64,000 nt of DNA from JBBRCE01 sp038205115 (GCA_038205115.1 JBBRCE010000022.1:1-64000), one strand, 5' to 3'. Shown: positions 1 through 8,439, counted from the stretch's first letter. The notes: a model not told the origin generated them from the letters alone. Numbers and translations: made by a program.

Positions 1-48
1 CTCCGCGGCCAGAAACAGTTCTTGTTGCAGTTGCTTCCGCTTGCCCAT
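1..48 (-). CDS. transposase, N-terminal fragment (runs off the left edge)
   Basis: The first 16 codons of a gene whose ATG is the complement of 46-48: MGKRKQLQQELFLAAE, open to the window edge. This opening (basic, then Gln-rich, then ELF/LAAE) resembles the start of DDE transposases that are abundant in planctomycetes. That is recalled family knowledge, not a search result, and I cannot name the IS family with confidence. Supporting context: just beyond the start codon, the reading frame of a SUMF1-like gene on the same strand breaks off in the middle of its domain, as expected if an element had landed there. An alternative is an unrelated short host gene; the next 30-50 residues outside the window would decide. 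Confidence 0.5.
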   Translation of the reverse strand, partial: MGKRKQLQQELFLAAE

Positions 49-137
49 CGCCACGGTCAGGTACTCCTTTGACTGACATTGCCCACCAGGCCAACAGTGT
101 ATCAACCGCGCGGGAATTGGGAATACTTCAACGGTCT
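1..137 (-). mobile_element. insertion sequence, one end (partial)
   Basis: Inferred from two facts. A transposase-like gene start lies at 48, and the SUMF1-like frame coming from the right loses its family consensus at about 130-140, after the conserved NGRYP, and ends at a stop at 102. The probable element end is the stretch read on the minus strand as agaccgttgaagtattccc. A palindromic GCTAGC sits at 138-143, next to the predicted junction. The other end, the terminal inverted repeat and any target duplication lie outside the window, so the exact boundary is uncertain by roughly 10-20 bases. Confidence 0.45.
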
Positions 138-815
138 GCTAGCTGGATAACGACCGTTGCTCCACGAACTGGGCCCCGGCTGACCGGTCACGTCGACCAA
201 TTCGCGCAATATCGGCAGCATTTCCTCCGTCCACAATGCCGACTGCTCATAACCGCCGGCCTGCACGAATTGCCAGTACTGCTGATTGGTGACGGCATGA
301 CGGTCGAGGAAATACTGCTCGACGGGCACGATGCATTCTTCCGTCGAAGTAGATCGGTTGCCGGTTTGCAAAGCATCGCAGACCTGGTCGAAATCTTTGA
401 CGGTGACCTCGCCGCCGGGAACCAGCGCCATTTCCGTCTGCAAGGTTTCCAGTGCGTGACAAAACTGCTCCGTCAGCAGTTGCTCGGCAATTTGCGGACG
501 CAATAACAATGCATAACGTCCCCGGCGCAACATCTGTTCCACCAGGTCGCCCGATGCGACGTCGGCGGTGGGCAGTTCCAGCGCTTGCTGGGCGAAAACC
601 TGGGTGGCCACCAATCGCTGCCGGCGTAAGAGCAACCAGAGTTCCACGGCGCGGAGTGCGGCGATGGTTGCAATTCCGCCGGCGGCCAACATGGCCACAC
701 CGCTCAAAAGCGGCTGACCCGAGGACCAACTGAGCCACGCGCCCGCGACGGAAAAAATTCCGCCCAGCGTGAGTAGCCGCCCCGTCCAGCGATTTTCCGT
801 CAGATGCCAGTTCAT
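102..815 (-). pseudogene. SUMF1/formylglycine-generating-enzyme-like membrane protein, C-terminus lost
   Basis: The readable part is 237 residues. Two hydrophobic segments lie near the N-terminus (about residues 15-35 and 38-65), so the protein is probably membrane anchored, followed by a soluble stretch and then the start of a SUMF1 (FGE-sulfatase) domain: VPGGEV, VPVEQYFLDRHAVTNQQYWQFV, and NGRYP. In intact relatives NGRYP is followed by a PVVGVSW-like block and more than 100 further residues holding the core; here the frame changes to unrelated sequence and stops at 102. I infer disruption by the insertion sequence to its left. The ATG at 813-815 lies four bases after the stop of the coiled-coil gene upstream, which suggests translational coupling. 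In this family the domain either makes formylglycine in sulfatases or is a substrate-binding relative; what remains here is unlikely to be catalytic. Confidence 0.7.
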
Positions 816-819
816 GCGA

Positions 820-1365
820 TCAATCGATTGAACGAGAGAAATCGGGACGTTCAACCGTTGTGCGAGCGAGACATTCGCCGGCGAATTGCTGCAACGCGGC
901 AGCGGACTCGACCGTCTCCGTACGTTCTTGCAACCAACTGGCCTGCTTATCGAGAATGCGGCGCATCTGCGACAACTCCCCGGTCCACTGCGCTCGTTCG
1001 TGGTTGATCTGCTGCTGCTGGATGGCAATGGTCTTGGCCATTTCTTCCGATTGCGTCCGCAAGGATTGCAGTTCGGCTTGCACGGCCGCGTGCTGCTGCT
1101 GGAGTTGCTGATGATCGTGGCTCTGCTGGAGGTTGCCATCATTCTGGCCGACGGCCAGTTTGGCGCGCTGCGAGGCAAACGCTTCGCGCTCGATGTGTAG
1201 TTCTCGCTGCGATTGTTCCACTTGCAATTGCACGTTGTGCAGCGACTCAAACATCTGCCGCGCGGTTTCGCGGAGACTGCCGTGCATTTCTCGCAGACTG
1301 GCGGCGGCATGAAATACGGGTTCTAAATCGCACTCGGTTAAGCGTAAGCGATGAGCGGCGACCAT
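820..1365 (-). CDS. coiled-coil protein, first gene of a two-gene unit
   Basis: A 181-residue protein dominated by long Gln/Glu/Arg-rich heptad stretches (for example LQQQHAAVQAELQSLRTQSEE), with no signal peptide or membrane segment. I do not recognise a catalytic domain. It ends SIDstop at 820-822, and the next gene (a membrane-anchored SUMF1-like protein) begins four bases later, so the two were probably translated together and may have formed one assembly. The part of a longer overlapping frame that covers this region is Arg/Ser/Pro-rich and is a shadow. No convincing Shine-Dalgarno sequence stands before the ATG at 1365, so the start is less certain than the frame. Confidence 0.7.
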   Translation of the reverse strand: MVAAHRLRLTECDLEPVFHAAASLREMHGSLRETARQMFESLHNVQLQVEQSQRELHIEREAFASQRAKLAVGQNDGNLQQSHDHQQLQQQHAAVQAELQSLRTQSEEMAKTIAIQQQQINHERAQWTGELSQMRRILDKQASWLQERTETVESAAALQQFAGECLARTTVERPDFSRSID

Positions 1366-1512
1366 GAGGTTGTGTCCAACGGGCGAAAGACGGCGCTAAC
1401 GCAAAGATCTACCAACGTAGACGTTCCGCGCGGCGACCTAAGGCAAACAATCGTTCCCGGAATCGGGCGAAGCTGAAATTAAGCGAAGTGAGCGTCGTCT
1501 TCTCAACGGCAA

Positions 1513-1542
1513 CCGCTGGCAAGCGGCGCAACTTGCCAGCGG
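1513..1542. repeat. perfect 11-bp inverted repeat (hairpin) in a gene-free gap
   Basis: CCGCTGGCAAG at 1513-1523 and CTTGCCAGCGG at 1532-1542 are exact reverse complements around an 8-base loop. There is no T-run on either side. The 384-base gap 1366-1749 holds this hairpin and the terminator near 1690, and nothing else I can support. Confidence 0.6.
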
Positions 1543-1673
1543 CCATGTCTGTGTGCCGTGTCTAACGACAACCCTACGTCAGATTTGCAAGAAAGCAAAT
1601 CGGGCCAGCGGAATTCTTGCCCGAAAAGCTCAGTTCTCGATCAATTATCACTTTCTGAGGCATCTACGAGAAA

Positions 1674-1707
1674 CGGCGGCGGAAAACAACGGTTGTTTCC
1701 GCCGCCG
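1674..1707 (-). terminator. strong GC hairpin downstream of the GDSL hydrolase gene
   Basis: CGGCGGCGGAAAACAAC at 1674-1690 pairs with GTTGTTTCCGCCGCCG at 1692-1707, with one bulged A. On the minus strand the stem is followed by gtttctcg, a short T-rich stretch. It lies about 40 bases after the stop of the hydrolase gene, as expected for an intrinsic terminator. Confidence 0.6.
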
Positions 1708-1749
1708 CTGATTGAGCGATTGGCTGGTTAGAGAGTACCGGTTGGTCGT

Positions 1750-2529
1750 TTACTTTTCGCCCAGTAGCTCTTTGACCTTGGGCTCGATGGCTTCGGCCCA
1801 GGTCTCATAGCTTTTGGCATTCAAGTGCAGCAGGTCTGGCATCGTTTCCTTAGACAGCGTTTGGTCAGCGCCGAGAAATTTCGGTCCGATGTCCATGTAA
1901 AACACCTTCTTGCCATCCGCCAATTTGGAGGCGATTTCGCTGGCCTTGGCGTTTTTTTCACGCTGGGGGCTAGGCTTTTCGCCACGCGGAAATACGGCCA
2001 GCAGCAGAACTTTGGTGTCTGGAGATTTTTCCTGCACCTTGGCGACCACGGCCTTGATGCCTTCGCCGATCTCTTCGGCCGTGTTGTCGTTTTTGTTCGA
2101 GTTGTTGGTGCCGATCATGATCACAGCCAACTTGGGCTTGATGCCGTCCAGGTTGCCGTGATCCAAACGCCACAGCACGTGTTGCGTGCGGTCGCCACCG
2201 ATGCCCAGGTTGACGGCCTTACGTTTGCCGTAATGTTTGGCCCAGACGTCTTTGCCGGCGCCTTCCCAGCCTTGGGTGATGGAGTCGCCAATGAACACCA
2301 GATCGACGTCGCCTTTTTTCACGTTGGTGTTAATCTGCTCGTGCCGCTTCATCCATTTTTCGTCGCGCGGCTCCGGAGTCGTCGCGGAGTTTTCACTGGA
2401 CGGCGAAGCCTTTACAGCGGCGTGCGCTGGCGCGGCTTTGGGACCAGCTTTTTGCGCCGGCGATTGCGACACCAGGCCGAAAACGAACATTAAACACAAT
2501 ACGCTGACTTTGCCAAATCGACCACTCAT
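1750..2529 (-). CDS. secreted SGNH/GDSL-family lipase or acetylhydrolase
   Basis: 259 residues from the ATG at 2527-2529. An upstream ATG at 2562 is in frame, but the sequence GGGAGAAG stands just before the chosen one. A signal peptide (VSVLCLMFVFGLVSQSPAQ) is followed by an Ala/Pro/Ser-rich linker, then the SGNH fold. Block I is FIGDSITQGW (nucleophile Ser), block II has VNLGIGGD (Gly), block III is IGTNN (Asn), and block V is DLLHLN (Asp and His). This matches the subgroup related to the platelet-activating-factor acetylhydrolase IB subunits. The substrate is unknown; relatives remove acetyl or acyl groups from sugars or lipids. The protein is probably exported. It is a single gene with a terminator hairpin after it. 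Confidence 0.88.
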   Translation of the reverse strand: MSGRFGKVSVLCLMFVFGLVSQSPAQKAGPKAAPAHAAVKASPSSENSATTPEPRDEKWMKRHEQINTNVKKGDVDLVFIGDSITQGWEGAGKDVWAKHYGKRKAVNLGIGGDRTQHVLWRLDHGNLDGIKPKLAVIMIGTNNSNKNDNTAEEIGEGIKAVVAKVQEKSPDTKVLLLAVFPRGEKPSPQREKNAKASEIASKLADGKKVFYMDIGPKFLGADQTLSKETMPDLLHLNAKSYETWAEAIEPKVKELLGEK

Positions 2530-2769
2530 GCGAACTTCTCCCGACGGTTGGACAACGATCAAGATCTGAAAACTTCCCGGTTAGCTTAGACGGCCCGGCA
2601 GTGGTTTAAAAGCTTCGTCGACGCAGGCGCCGAGAAAATCGAGCAAGCCAATTTGACGACGAATTCCGGTTTATCGCTTTTGACCGACCTGTTATCTTGG
2701 TTAAGTGCCCGCTCGATTTGCTGTTATTCGCACGGTGGGCCGACTGGACAACTGACGAGGAGCTTTCGC

Positions 2770-3918
2770 TTGGATTTACCGCGTAATCCCACACGATCCG
2801 TAACCATCGGCAGTTGCCGGATTGGTCAAGGGCATCCGATTGCCGTGCAAAGCATGACGGCCACGCACACGCAGGATGTGCCTGCCACGGTGGCGCAGGC
2901 CAACGCCTTGCTGAATGCTGGCGCGGATGTCGTGCGAATTGCAGTCGACAGCCGCAAAGACGCCGAGGCGTTAGCCGAAATCCGGCGGCAAACGGCCGCG
3001 AACCTTTCGGTTGATCTGCAAGAAAATTACCGGCTGGCCGCGGATGTCGCCCCACACGTCGATAAAATACGCTACAACCCGGGCCATTTGTACCACCACG
3101 AGCGTGAAAAGCCCTGGCAAGACAAAGTCAAGTTTTTGGTTGACTTGGCTGGCGCGCATCGCTGCGCCATCCGGATTGGCGTCAATTGCGGATCGGTCGA
3201 TCCGGCCAAGCAGCAGCAATTCGCCGAGCACGACTCGATCGGCCCGATGCTGGCCAGCGCGCTGGAACATTGCGAACTACTGGACCGATTGGGATTCGAT
3301 CAATACTGCGTTTCTCTCAAAGATTCCGATCCCGCCAAGGTGATTGACGTGAATCGCAGATTCGCGGCGGCGCGGCCCGATGTGCCGCTGCATCTGGGCG
3401 TAACCGAAGCCGGCTTGCCGCCCGACGGCATCATTAAAACGCGAATCGCCTTCGAACAACTGATTTCGCAAGGCATTGGCGATACGATTCGCGTATCGCT
3501 CACGGTGCCCAACGCGCGCAAGCCGGAAGAAATTGTGGCTGGACGTCAAATCCTGACCGACATTGCCGCTGGACGCGTGCGGAGCTTCGTCGACTTCGGC
3601 CTGAAGACGATGAACATCATCAGTTGCCCGAGTTGCTCGCGAGTGGAAAACGAAGCCTTCATCGAACTGGCGCAACAAGTCAAGGAGATGACTCGCTACG
3701 CGGAAGACCACGCAATCACCATTGCCGTGATGGGCTGCCGCGTGAACGGACCGGGCGAGACCGACGATGCGGATCTCGGCCTGTGGTGCGGCCCGAATCA
3801 TGTCAATCTTAAACGCGGCGCGCAAGAGTTGGGCGCGTTTACCTACGATCAAATTCTGGGCCGACTGAAGTCCGAATTGGATGTGCTGATCGCCGAGCGC
3901 GCGGCCGCCGTTGCATAA
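2770..3918 (+). CDS. ispG: 4-hydroxy-3-methylbut-2-enyl diphosphate synthase (MEP pathway)
   Basis: IspG/GcpE makes HMBPP from the cyclic diphosphate MEcPP in the non-mevalonate isoprenoid pathway, using a [4Fe-4S] cluster. I place the start at the TTG at 2770 because GAGGAG stands 7-12 bases before it and the protein then begins with the usual short lead into the TIM barrel (PTRSVTIGSC, HPIAVQSMT). The open frame upstream (from 2653) lacks family features. The bacterial form is recognisable by NPGH, and by the cluster ligands CPSC (about residue 285) and GCRVNGPGE near the C-terminus. Its 382 residues are normal for the compact bacterial type. ispD of the same pathway lies 7 kb away and is not co-transcribed. 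Confidence 0.95.
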   Translation: MDLPRNPTRSVTIGSCRIGQGHPIAVQSMTATHTQDVPATVAQANALLNAGADVVRIAVDSRKDAEALAEIRRQTAANLSVDLQENYRLAADVAPHVDKIRYNPGHLYHHEREKPWQDKVKFLVDLAGAHRCAIRIGVNCGSVDPAKQQQFAEHDSIGPMLASALEHCELLDRLGFDQYCVSLKDSDPAKVIDVNRRFAAARPDVPLHLGVTEAGLPPDGIIKTRIAFEQLISQGIGDTIRVSLTVPNARKPEEIVAGRQILTDIAAGRVRSFVDFGLKTMNIISCPSCSRVENEAFIELAQQVKEMTRYAEDHAITIAVMGCRVNGPGETDDADLGLWCGPNHVNLKRGAQELGAFTYDQILGRLKSELDVLIAERAAAVA

Positions 3919-3992
3919 TACCTGGAACGCGGACTGGGCCGTTTATGCCGCAAGTGGCAGGTCCAGCGCGGCCGCAACCGTCGTACAGCCGC

Positions 3993-4292
3993 CTAATTCT
4001 TCAGCGCTTCGAACACTTTGCCGAACTTGTCGTTGACGGCCTCGATGTTGGCGTCGCCGAACACGTGGCTCTTGTTGTTCGTAGCCAACGAAGCGGCCAG
4101 CATCTTGTGATTCGCCCAATCGGCCACACTAAACGCGCGAACATCCACGTAGGTATCTTCGAAGGTCGAACTCATTTTCGGCACCACTTCGATGCCGTCG
4201 GCGGCGCGGACGAAATGATACCGCTGCGCGCCAAAAACCGCGGCACCGCCAATGATCGCGCCGAAAAATATGGCGTTAATGCGTCCAAACAT
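3993..4292 (-). CDS. small single-pass membrane protein of unknown function
   Basis: 99 residues from the ATG at 4290-4292, preceded by GGGAG. The reading frame continues upstream, but that part is Arg/Cys-rich and implausible. The N-terminus MFGRINAIFFGAIIGGAAVFGAQ is one membrane helix, leaving about 70 residues outside, with a VPKMSSTFEDTYVDVRAFS stretch and a charged end. No catalytic motif is visible. Similar small proteins are, to my memory, common in planctomycetes without known function. It converges with ispG. Confidence 0.65.
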   Translation of the reverse strand: MFGRINAIFFGAIIGGAAVFGAQRYHFVRAADGIEVVPKMSSTFEDTYVDVRAFSVADWANHKMLAASLATNNKSHVFGDANIEAVNDKFGKVFEALKN

Positions 4293-4598
4293 CTGCTGGC
4301 ACTCCCAAAGTGGCAAGATCGATTCCGTTCGGTCGCAAATGTAGCCGCGAGCACGCAATTCGCCAATACGAGTTTGCTGCATTGCACGGCCATCCGCACG
4401 TTTGCACGCCGGAGTAGTTCGATTCGCCATATCCGCAACGGTGGTCACCGCAATATGTTGACAGCGGCGCTAAGTCGAATATCATGATGGCATTAGGATG
4501 ATTCCGCGCTGGCCCCAGTGGGCGGCCTTCGTGAGTCTGACGGCGGGCGACACTGCCACGTCGCTGGGGTTGCATCAAATGCTTAAGGAGCGGGTCAG
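4293..4598. other. intergenic stretch of 306 bases
   Basis: Lies between the divergent small membrane-protein and STAS genes, so it should hold promoters for both. I see no convincing -35/-10 pair, riboswitch or gene. AAGGAG at about 4585 serves the STAS gene. Confidence 0.5.
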
Positions 4599-4952
4599 AT
4601 GGTCGCGTACAAGCGGTTACAGGTTTCTGAAAACAAAGAAGTGACCATCGTGCGGTTCGTCGATAAGAAAATTCTCGACGAAGCCAATATCCAGGAATTG
4701 GGCAAAGAGCTCTTTTCGCTGATTGAGGAAGACGGTCGGTCGAACTTGCTGCTGAACTTCTCGTCCGTGGAATTTCTGTCCAGTGCTGCGCTCGGCAAGC
4801 TGATTACGCTGGACAAAAAAGTCAAAGCCCACAATGGCAAGCTCAAGCTTTCCAACATACGGCCGGAAATTTATGAAGTGTTCGCCATCACAAAACTGAA
4901 CAAATTGTTCGATATCAAGGATGACGAGGCCGATGCGTTGGCGGCGTTCTAG
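4599..4952 (+). CDS. STAS-domain anti-sigma-factor antagonist-like protein
   Basis: 117 residues, a single STAS domain of the SpoIIAA/RsbV type: a beta strand VTIVRF, then LLLNFSSVEFLSSAALGKL, where the Ser in the FLSSAALG loop is the usual phosphorylation site, then the C-terminal helices. AAGGAG precedes the ATG. In partner-switching systems such proteins bind an RsbW-type kinase, are phosphorylated on that Ser, and release a sigma factor or another target when dephosphorylated. An RsbW-like ATPase gene follows 142 bases downstream on the same strand, which supports a functional pair. No sigma factor or PP2C phosphatase is next to them. Confidence 0.88.
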   Translation: MVAYKRLQVSENKEVTIVRFVDKKILDEANIQELGKELFSLIEEDGRSNLLLNFSSVEFLSSAALGKLITLDKKVKAHNGKLKLSNIRPEIYEVFAITKLNKLFDIKDDEADALAAF

Positions 4953-5094
4953 CGGCTCCAGATTTTGGCGCGGATGATTCCAACAAACGGTTCGGTTGCC
5001 AACCCTTGCGGCGTTGCCCTGAGAAAACAAAGATTGGGCGCATTCCGCCCTCGGTTTGTGGTGCGGTTATCGTCGAGATAGCCGTCGGTCCGAC

Positions 5095-5529
5095 ATGCCA
5101 ATTCACTCTTGGACTTGGTCCACCAGCGAGTCGCTACCCAGCGTGCGCGGCGTCAGTCGCGGGCTCGTGAACGAAGTCCACAGCCAACTGCTGTCGCATG
5201 GCTGGACCGAGCACGAAGCGTTTGGCGCTCGTCTGGCGCTGGAAGAGGCGCTGATCAACGCCATGCTCCACGGCAACGGCGGCGATTCGCGGAAGCTCGT
5301 CCGTTTCGACTGCAAGCTCAGCAGCCGGCGTCTTTGGCTGCAAATTACCGACCAGGGCACGGGGTTCAATCCCAGCCATGTGCCCGATTGCACGCAGCCA
5401 GAAAATCTGGAGACGCCCGGCGGCCGCGGCATCCTGTTGATGCGGACGTTTATGAATCGCGTGGAATACAACGCGGCGGGCAACCAAGTGGTGATGGAAA
5501 AACATCGCGACACCACGCCCGCCGCATGA
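5095..5529 (+). CDS. RsbW-like serine kinase / anti-sigma regulatory ATPase
   Basis: 144 residues from the ATG at 5095. The frame is open from 5056, but the first 13 residues add nothing. This is a GHKL (HATPase_c_2) domain: N box LALEEALINAMLHGN, G1-like DQGTGFNP, and GGRGILLMR for the lid/G2 region. There is no histidine-phosphorylation domain, so it fits the RsbW/SpoIIAB group, which phosphorylates a STAS partner on Ser. The STAS gene just upstream is the obvious candidate. The true client (sigma factor or otherwise) is not encoded here. RBS is weak. Confidence 0.87.
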   Translation: MPIHSWTWSTSESLPSVRGVSRGLVNEVHSQLLSHGWTEHEAFGARLALEEALINAMLHGNGGDSRKLVRFDCKLSSRRLWLQITDQGTGFNPSHVPDCTQPENLETPGGRGILLMRTFMNRVEYNAAGNQVVMEKHRDTTPAA

Positions 5530-5548
5530 CCTAGGCGCGAAGGTAGCG

Positions 5549-6673
5549 CTATCGCTGGGCGGTCCGGCTCCACTCCAAAATGATTTTGGGTTGGGCAGCG
5601 ACTTGCACGCCGTCGTTGCCGTTGCGCGGCGGATTGCTGGCTGGCGACGATTGCGGCTGCTCCGGATTGACGCCTGGCTCATTCAGATTGATTGGTTCGC
5701 CGTGCATCGCGCGTTCGTAGATCGACGTGCCAGGCACTTTGAGGTCCGTGGCATGTATGGAATTCACGTCGCTGAGGGCAACGCTTTGGTTCGGACTGGG
5801 TGCGCCGGCGACGCGGCGGCCACCATCGGGATTTGCACGACGACCACGATCGTCGCTCTGTGCGCGATAGTTTGGATTGGCGTCGGTGCGGCCTGAGCGC
5901 GCCGTGTTGCTGGCCAACTGTTCGCCGGCCGGCACCAAGTGCGGGCTGCCTTCTTTGACCCAAGCCAGCCAACTATTTTGCAGTTCGCCAAGGTTATCGA
6001 AGCCGTACATTTTTTTGGTGATGGCCGGCCAATTTTCCGACTGCAGACCTTCGGCCACGTAATCCAGGAATTTTTGCTTGCCGCCCTGATCCAACAGATA
6101 GCGAGCGAGCGAATAACCTTGGGCGTAAAGCGGCAGCACATCTTTGGGATATTCCTTCATCACGAACATTTGGCTAAAGGCAATGCCGCGGCCCGTCTTG
6201 AGATATTGGATCAAGCCAATCGCCTGTTTGGAGCGTTCGCTTTCGTGCTCGACGGTGGTACAGGCGCCTTCGTCGGCCCAGCGTGGCAGCGGGCGGCGGA
6301 AATGCGTGGCGAAAATCGTATGCGTGACTTCGTGCGGCAGCACCGAGTCCAAAATTCGCTCGTGCGAACCCTGGATGTTCATTTTCCAACCGAAGACTTC
6401 GCCGTGGTCGAACAAGAAGCTCGTGGCGCCGCCTGCGCCGAGGTTTTCCGCCACTTGGGCCGTAATCGGACAGGGCTGCGACCAGTTGGGCATTGGCTTG
6501 CCGAGCCAATCGACTGCCAAGTCGTGACGGTACGTTTCCGCCATGCGGCCAATTTCTTCGGCCAGCTCTTTGGTTGGCGCTTCAACAATGAAATTCTGGG
6601 TTCGATAGCCGGCACCCAGTGACGACAGGGTGGCAATGAGAATGATCGCAACCCGAACGATTCGAGCATCCAT
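5549..6673 (-). CDS. secreted zinc metallopeptidase-like protein (HEVTH motif)
   Basis: 374 residues from the ATG at 6671-6673, with AAAGGAG before it. A signal peptide (VRVAIILIATLSSLGAG) leads to a domain starting TQNFIVEAPTKELAEEIGRMAE, typical of planctomycete peptidase_MA-like proteins. The active-site helix is VLPHEVTHTIF (HExxH with Val-Thr inside), and WADEGACTTVE some 20 residues later gives the third zinc ligand of the gluzincin type. After about residue 250 the sequence turns Arg/Asn/Pro-rich and looks disordered. I infer an exported protease of unknown target. An 18-base perfect palindrome lies about 220 bases upstream. Confidence 0.78.
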   Translation of the reverse strand: MDARIVRVAIILIATLSSLGAGYRTQNFIVEAPTKELAEEIGRMAETYRHDLAVDWLGKPMPNWSQPCPITAQVAENLGAGGATSFLFDHGEVFGWKMNIQGSHERILDSVLPHEVTHTIFATHFRRPLPRWADEGACTTVEHESERSKQAIGLIQYLKTGRGIAFSQMFVMKEYPKDVLPLYAQGYSLARYLLDQGGKQKFLDYVAEGLQSENWPAITKKMYGFDNLGELQNSWLAWVKEGSPHLVPAGEQLASNTARSGRTDANPNYRAQSDDRGRRANPDGGRRVAGAPSPNQSVALSDVNSIHATDLKVPGTSIYERAMHGEPINLNEPGVNPEQPQSSPASNPPRNGNDGVQVAAQPKIILEWSRTAQR

Positions 6674-7002
6674 GCTCAGCTCCTTTAGCCTATTTTCGCA
6701 ATGAACGACCACGTCCTTGTGGCCGGCGCGGTGCGCGGCAGGCTCTCAAGCAATCGTTGGGCCGAATTCGCAATAAGAACTGCGATTTGCGACGCCAACT
6801 TTTCGTAACTGCTTAACTCACCTAAACCGTCGATGGCTGAACACGGGCGAAAAATTCTGATCTCGATCCCGTATCCGCCATCCACACCGAGTGTAAACTT
6901 TGCAAAGTTTAGCCAATCTGCCTCGATTTCACCAACATCGCTTTTGCCGAGTTGCGCGAAAAATCCACTTCGGGCCGCTGATGTTGCTAGCGATGACCCG
7001 AA
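6674..7002. other. intergenic stretch of 329 bases
   Basis: Holds an 18-bp palindrome (6894-6911) and one GCTAGC (6986-6991). No gene or RNA is recognisable. Confidence 0.5.
6894..6911. promoter_or_regulatory. 18-bp perfect palindrome, candidate operator
   Basis: TAAACTTTGCAAAGTTTA is its own reverse complement with no spacer. It lies in the spacer upstream of the metallopeptidase gene, downstream of the Nudix gene. Such AT-rich dyads are typical of binding sites for dimeric helix-turn-helix regulators. A regulator cannot be named from the sequence, and a transcription-attenuating hairpin is unlikely with no loop. Confidence 0.45.
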
Positions 7003-7416
7003 CTACGGTTTGCAGAGTTCGGCAACCACGCTGCGATTCGCCGCCGGAAAGTCGAGCGCGGATAGTTCCGCCAGCGGCACCCAGCGAAAAGTTCCGCTGG
7101 GCAAATCCGCGCCAGGCTGCAAGGCGCAATCGAAGAAGTGCAACTCAAGTGCGGCGTGCGGATAATCAAACGTCCGTTGCTGCCGCAGACGAATCACGCG
7201 CACGTGCAGACCGGTTTCTTCGCGCGTTTCTCGCACGGCCGCCGAGGCTGGGGCTTCGTTTGCATGAACCTTGCCGCCGGGAAATTCGGATTTGCCGGCC
7301 AGCGCCAACGTTGCGTCGCGCGTGCCAACCAGTACGCAGCCGAGGTGCAAAATGACCGCAATCGCAACGCGAACAGGCTCGCGCGGCGTTGGTTTTGCCG
7401 TAGCCGGTTCACACAT
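7003..7416 (-). CDS. Nudix hydrolase, MutT-like
   Basis: 137 residues from the ATG at 7414-7416; the frame upstream of it is Arg-rich and overlaps the fabI end region. The Nudix box is complete: G-x5-E-x7-REU-xEE-x-GU as GKVHANE...RETREETGL at about residues 46-68. The preceding ALAGKSEFPGGK and the short length match MutT/NUDT1-type enzymes that hydrolyse oxidised (d)NTPs, but the substrate cannot be read from the box. It follows fabI by 47 bases on the same strand and may be co-transcribed with it. Confidence 0.85.
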   Translation of the reverse strand: MCEPATAKPTPREPVRVAIAVILHLGCVLVGTRDATLALAGKSEFPGGKVHANEAPASAAVRETREETGLHVRVIRLRQQRTFDYPHAALELHFFDCALQPGADLPSGTFRWVPLAELSALDFPAANRSVVAELCKP

Positions 7417-7463
7417 ACTCGCTGTCCGCGGCAAAAGAAATGGGCGGCCCGACACGCCGCCGC

Positions 7464-8291
7464 TTACGTCGCGGCGGCATCGTCGGGAATGAGTCGGCCG
7501 GGCGAGCCCATGATATTGAAGCCGCCGTCCAAATGCAGAATTTCGCCCGTGATGCCGCCCGACATGTCCGAAAGTAAGAAGCAGCCCGACTTGCCGCATT
7601 CCTCCTCGGTAATATTGCGCGAGAGTGGCGCCATTTTTTCGTACAGTCGCATCATTTTATCCACGCCGGCAGCGCGACCGGCCAGCGTGTTGACCGGCCC
7701 GGCGCTCAAGGCGTTGACGCGGATGCCGCTGGGCCCCAGGTCGAACGCCAGATATTTGACGATCGAATCGAGCGCCGCTTTGCAAACGCCCATCACGTTG
7801 TAACCGGGCACCATTTTTTCGCCGCCGAGGTATGTCATCGTCAAAATCGATGCTCCGGGCGCGAGAATGCCTTTGGCCGCGTTTGCCACGGCAATCAGGC
7901 TGAACGCGCTGATTTCCATCGCGGTCATGAAACCGGCGCGACTGGTATCGATGGTGTCGCGTTTGAGGTCATCGAGTGTGGCGAAGGCGATCGAATGCAG
8001 GAGAAAGTCAATTTTGCCAAACTCGTCGCCCGCTCGCTTCATCACCGCGGCGAGATCATCGTCCTTGCAGACATCCAGCGGCATCAGAAACTTAGCCGAT
8101 TCGGGCAGCTTGTCCGTCAGCATGGCCACGCGGCGACGGTTGCGTTGCCGGTCATCGTCGGCCCGATCAGGCAGATGGGTGAAGCCGCATACACCGCCTT
8201 CGGCCATGATCTTTTGGGCGATCGCCCAGGCAATCGAATGATCGTTAGCGACGCCGAGGATTAAACCTTTTTTGCCGTCGAATAGTCCCAT
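7464..8291 (-). CDS. fabI: enoyl-[acyl-carrier-protein] reductase (NADH)
   Basis: FabI carries out the last reduction of each fatty acid elongation cycle. 275 residues from the ATG at 8289-8291, behind GGGGAGC; upstream codons in the frame do not fit. The start MGLFDGKKGLILGVANDHSIAWAIA is the FabI nucleotide-binding form (G-x5-SIA), LLHSIAFA follows, and the catalytic Tyr and Lys are in GYNVMGVCKAAL (Y-x6-K); an earlier Tyr stands in MTYLGGEKMVPGY. The C-terminus LSDMSGGITGEILHLDGGFNIMG is typical. One insertion (ADDDRQRNRRRVAMLTDKL) is slightly longer than usual. The Nudix gene downstream may share its transcript. Confidence 0.95.
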   Translation of the reverse strand: MGLFDGKKGLILGVANDHSIAWAIAQKIMAEGGVCGFTHLPDRADDDRQRNRRRVAMLTDKLPESAKFLMPLDVCKDDDLAAVMKRAGDEFGKIDFLLHSIAFATLDDLKRDTIDTSRAGFMTAMEISAFSLIAVANAAKGILAPGASILTMTYLGGEKMVPGYNVMGVCKAALDSIVKYLAFDLGPSGIRVNALSAGPVNTLAGRAAGVDKMMRLYEKMAPLSRNITEEECGKSGCFLLSDMSGGITGEILHLDGGFNIMGSPGRLIPDDAAAT

Positions 8292-8439
8292 GCTCAAGCT
8301 CCCCGCAAATCGCCGCGAATGATTTCGATAATTGATCGTCAGCTGTGTTTTTTCGAACCAGCAGCATACACCACCACGGCCCACTTGCTCAACCGATGGC
8401 GGCAGCACCGCAGGCATAAAATCATCACGCTGAAAACGA

